From an uncultured Agathobaculum sp. (GTDB lineage: Bacteria > Bacillota > Clostridia > Oscillospirales > Butyricicoccaceae), in the NCBI GenBank assembly GCA_944380945.1, contig CALWJG010000121.1, forward strand, positions 1-5,416: 5,416 nt of DNA, in the 5' to 3' direction. The notes below the pieces were generated by a model. That model was not told the DNA's origin, searched no databases, and was given only the letters and a program-made list of their open reading frames with translations. This document shows, one piece after another, positions 5,166 to 5,416 of the stretch. A program made the position numbers and the translations under genes. Each line of letters opens with the position of its first letter. Within the stretch, counting starts at the first letter, position 1.

Positions 5166-5355
5166 AGGTCTCCTTACTTACCTGTTCCGCCGCCGAATCC
5201 TACCGAAACATATTGGTATTGATATCGCATATCCTTCCCTGCACGCACGAGGCGCTCCGGGTCGCCGCGCCCTGCGGGACAGGTCTCCCTGCGGTGTGTT
5301 GGCGCGCCCTGCGCACGAGCCCGCTGTCCCGCGGCTCTGCCGCGCATACAAACAG
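5166..5355 (-). other. GC-rich, structured leader upstream of the HAD-tatD operon
   Basis: I find no convincing gene or consensus promoter in these 190 bases. The visible structure is an exact 9-bp inverted repeat, GCGGGACAG (5274-5282) and CTGTCCCGC (5324-5332), 41 bases apart. CCCTGCG occurs at 5270-5276, 5287-5293 and 5307-5313, with a near copy at 5237. The left part nearest the HAD gene is less GC-rich (TATTGGTATT around 5210-5220) and probably holds the promoter, though I cannot place its hexamers. No T-box or other riboswitch signature is apparent. Confidence 0.4.
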
Positions 5356-5380
5356 AAAATTGCCGCAAAGCGGCAATTTT
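5356..5380 (-). terminator. Hairpin terminator after the gene at the right edge
   Basis: A perfect 11-bp stem (5356-5366 with 5370-5380) closes a three-base loop. On the minus strand the stem ends in TTTT and continues T-rich (CTGTTTGT). It starts directly at the stop codon of the partial gene at 5380-5416. The flanking AAAA/TTTT would let it work in both directions, but minus is favoured by the downstream T content and by the gene order. Confidence 0.7.
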
Positions 5381-5416
5381 CATCGCCTGTCGAAAAAGTC
5401 TTTGCGCCGCAGGCGC
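5380..5416 (-). CDS. Last codons of an unidentified gene, cut by the window edge
   Basis: On the minus strand the frame ending at TGA (5380-5382) reads RLRRKDFFDRR before the stop. A basic and aromatic C-terminus like this is common in real proteins of GC-rich clostridia, and the terminator hairpin begins right at the stop. Only 11 residues are visible, so neither product nor frame is certain. The sequence GCGCCTGCGGCGC at the very edge (5404-5416) is also self-complementary. Confidence 0.45.
   Translation of the reverse strand, partial: RLRRKDFFDRR

Noticed and set aside
3717..5222. 501-residue plus-strand open frame opposite tatD and the HAD gene
   Set aside because: It is the codon-phase shadow of two well-supported minus-strand genes in GC-rich DNA. 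It shows histidine, arginine and aspartate-rich low-complexity composition and no domain.
5174..5383. 69-residue minus-strand frame in the HAD leader, ending MRYQYQYVSVGFGGGTGK
   Set aside because: Its ATG lies in the terminator hairpin and most of it is arginine-rich random-looking sequence. The last 18 residues recall the start of DUF4177-type proteins, but the internal ATG has its purine-rich stretch only two bases away and the frame stops at once. At best it is a remnant.

Overview
The window looks like chromosomal DNA from a GC-rich low-copy-element Firmicute, most likely a gut-type clostridium (Oscillospiraceae/Ruminococcaceae-like). This is inferred from strong AGGAGG-type ribosome sites, consensus sigma-A promoters in AT-rich gaps, high-GC codons, a DUF2089-type regulator and the Cof-HAD/TatD pair. 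No plasmid, phage, transposon or CRISPR signature is visible. Almost everything is read from the minus strand; one small gene is on the plus strand.

Right to left, in the direction of most transcription. (a) 5380-5416 is the 3' tail of an unidentified gene with an abutting hairpin terminator. (b) A GC-rich untranslated leader with a long inverted repeat precedes a Cof-type HAD phosphatase (4401-5165), followed after 12 bases by a TatD-family metallohydrolase (3618-4388). (c) A consensus promoter 19 bases past the tatD stop drives a tRNA-Ala(GGC) gene (3456-3531). It ends at a perfect 16-bp stem that also terminates the convergent plus-strand gene 3082-3411, a small signal-anchored protein of unknown function with its own strong extended -10 promoter.

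(d) An IclR-family regulator (2006-2785) and an alpha/beta-hydrolase esterase (1206-1979) form a two-gene operon. An operator-like palindrome overlaps the putative -10, and an intrinsic terminator closes the operon. This looks like a small catabolic module in which the regulator controls itself and an esterase.

(e) A textbook promoter at 1079-1107 starts a tightly packed operon. It holds a short DUF2089-like helix-turn-helix protein lacking the zinc ribbon (750-1052), two paralogous three-helix membrane proteins (413-748 and 59-400), and the start of a fourth, probably also membrane-bound, gene that leaves the window at base 1. The junctions after the two paralogues are near copies of each other, which points to tandem duplication. 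This operon is the least ordinary part of the window. The rest is mostly housekeeping or common accessory content, and I see no clear new defence or mobile system.
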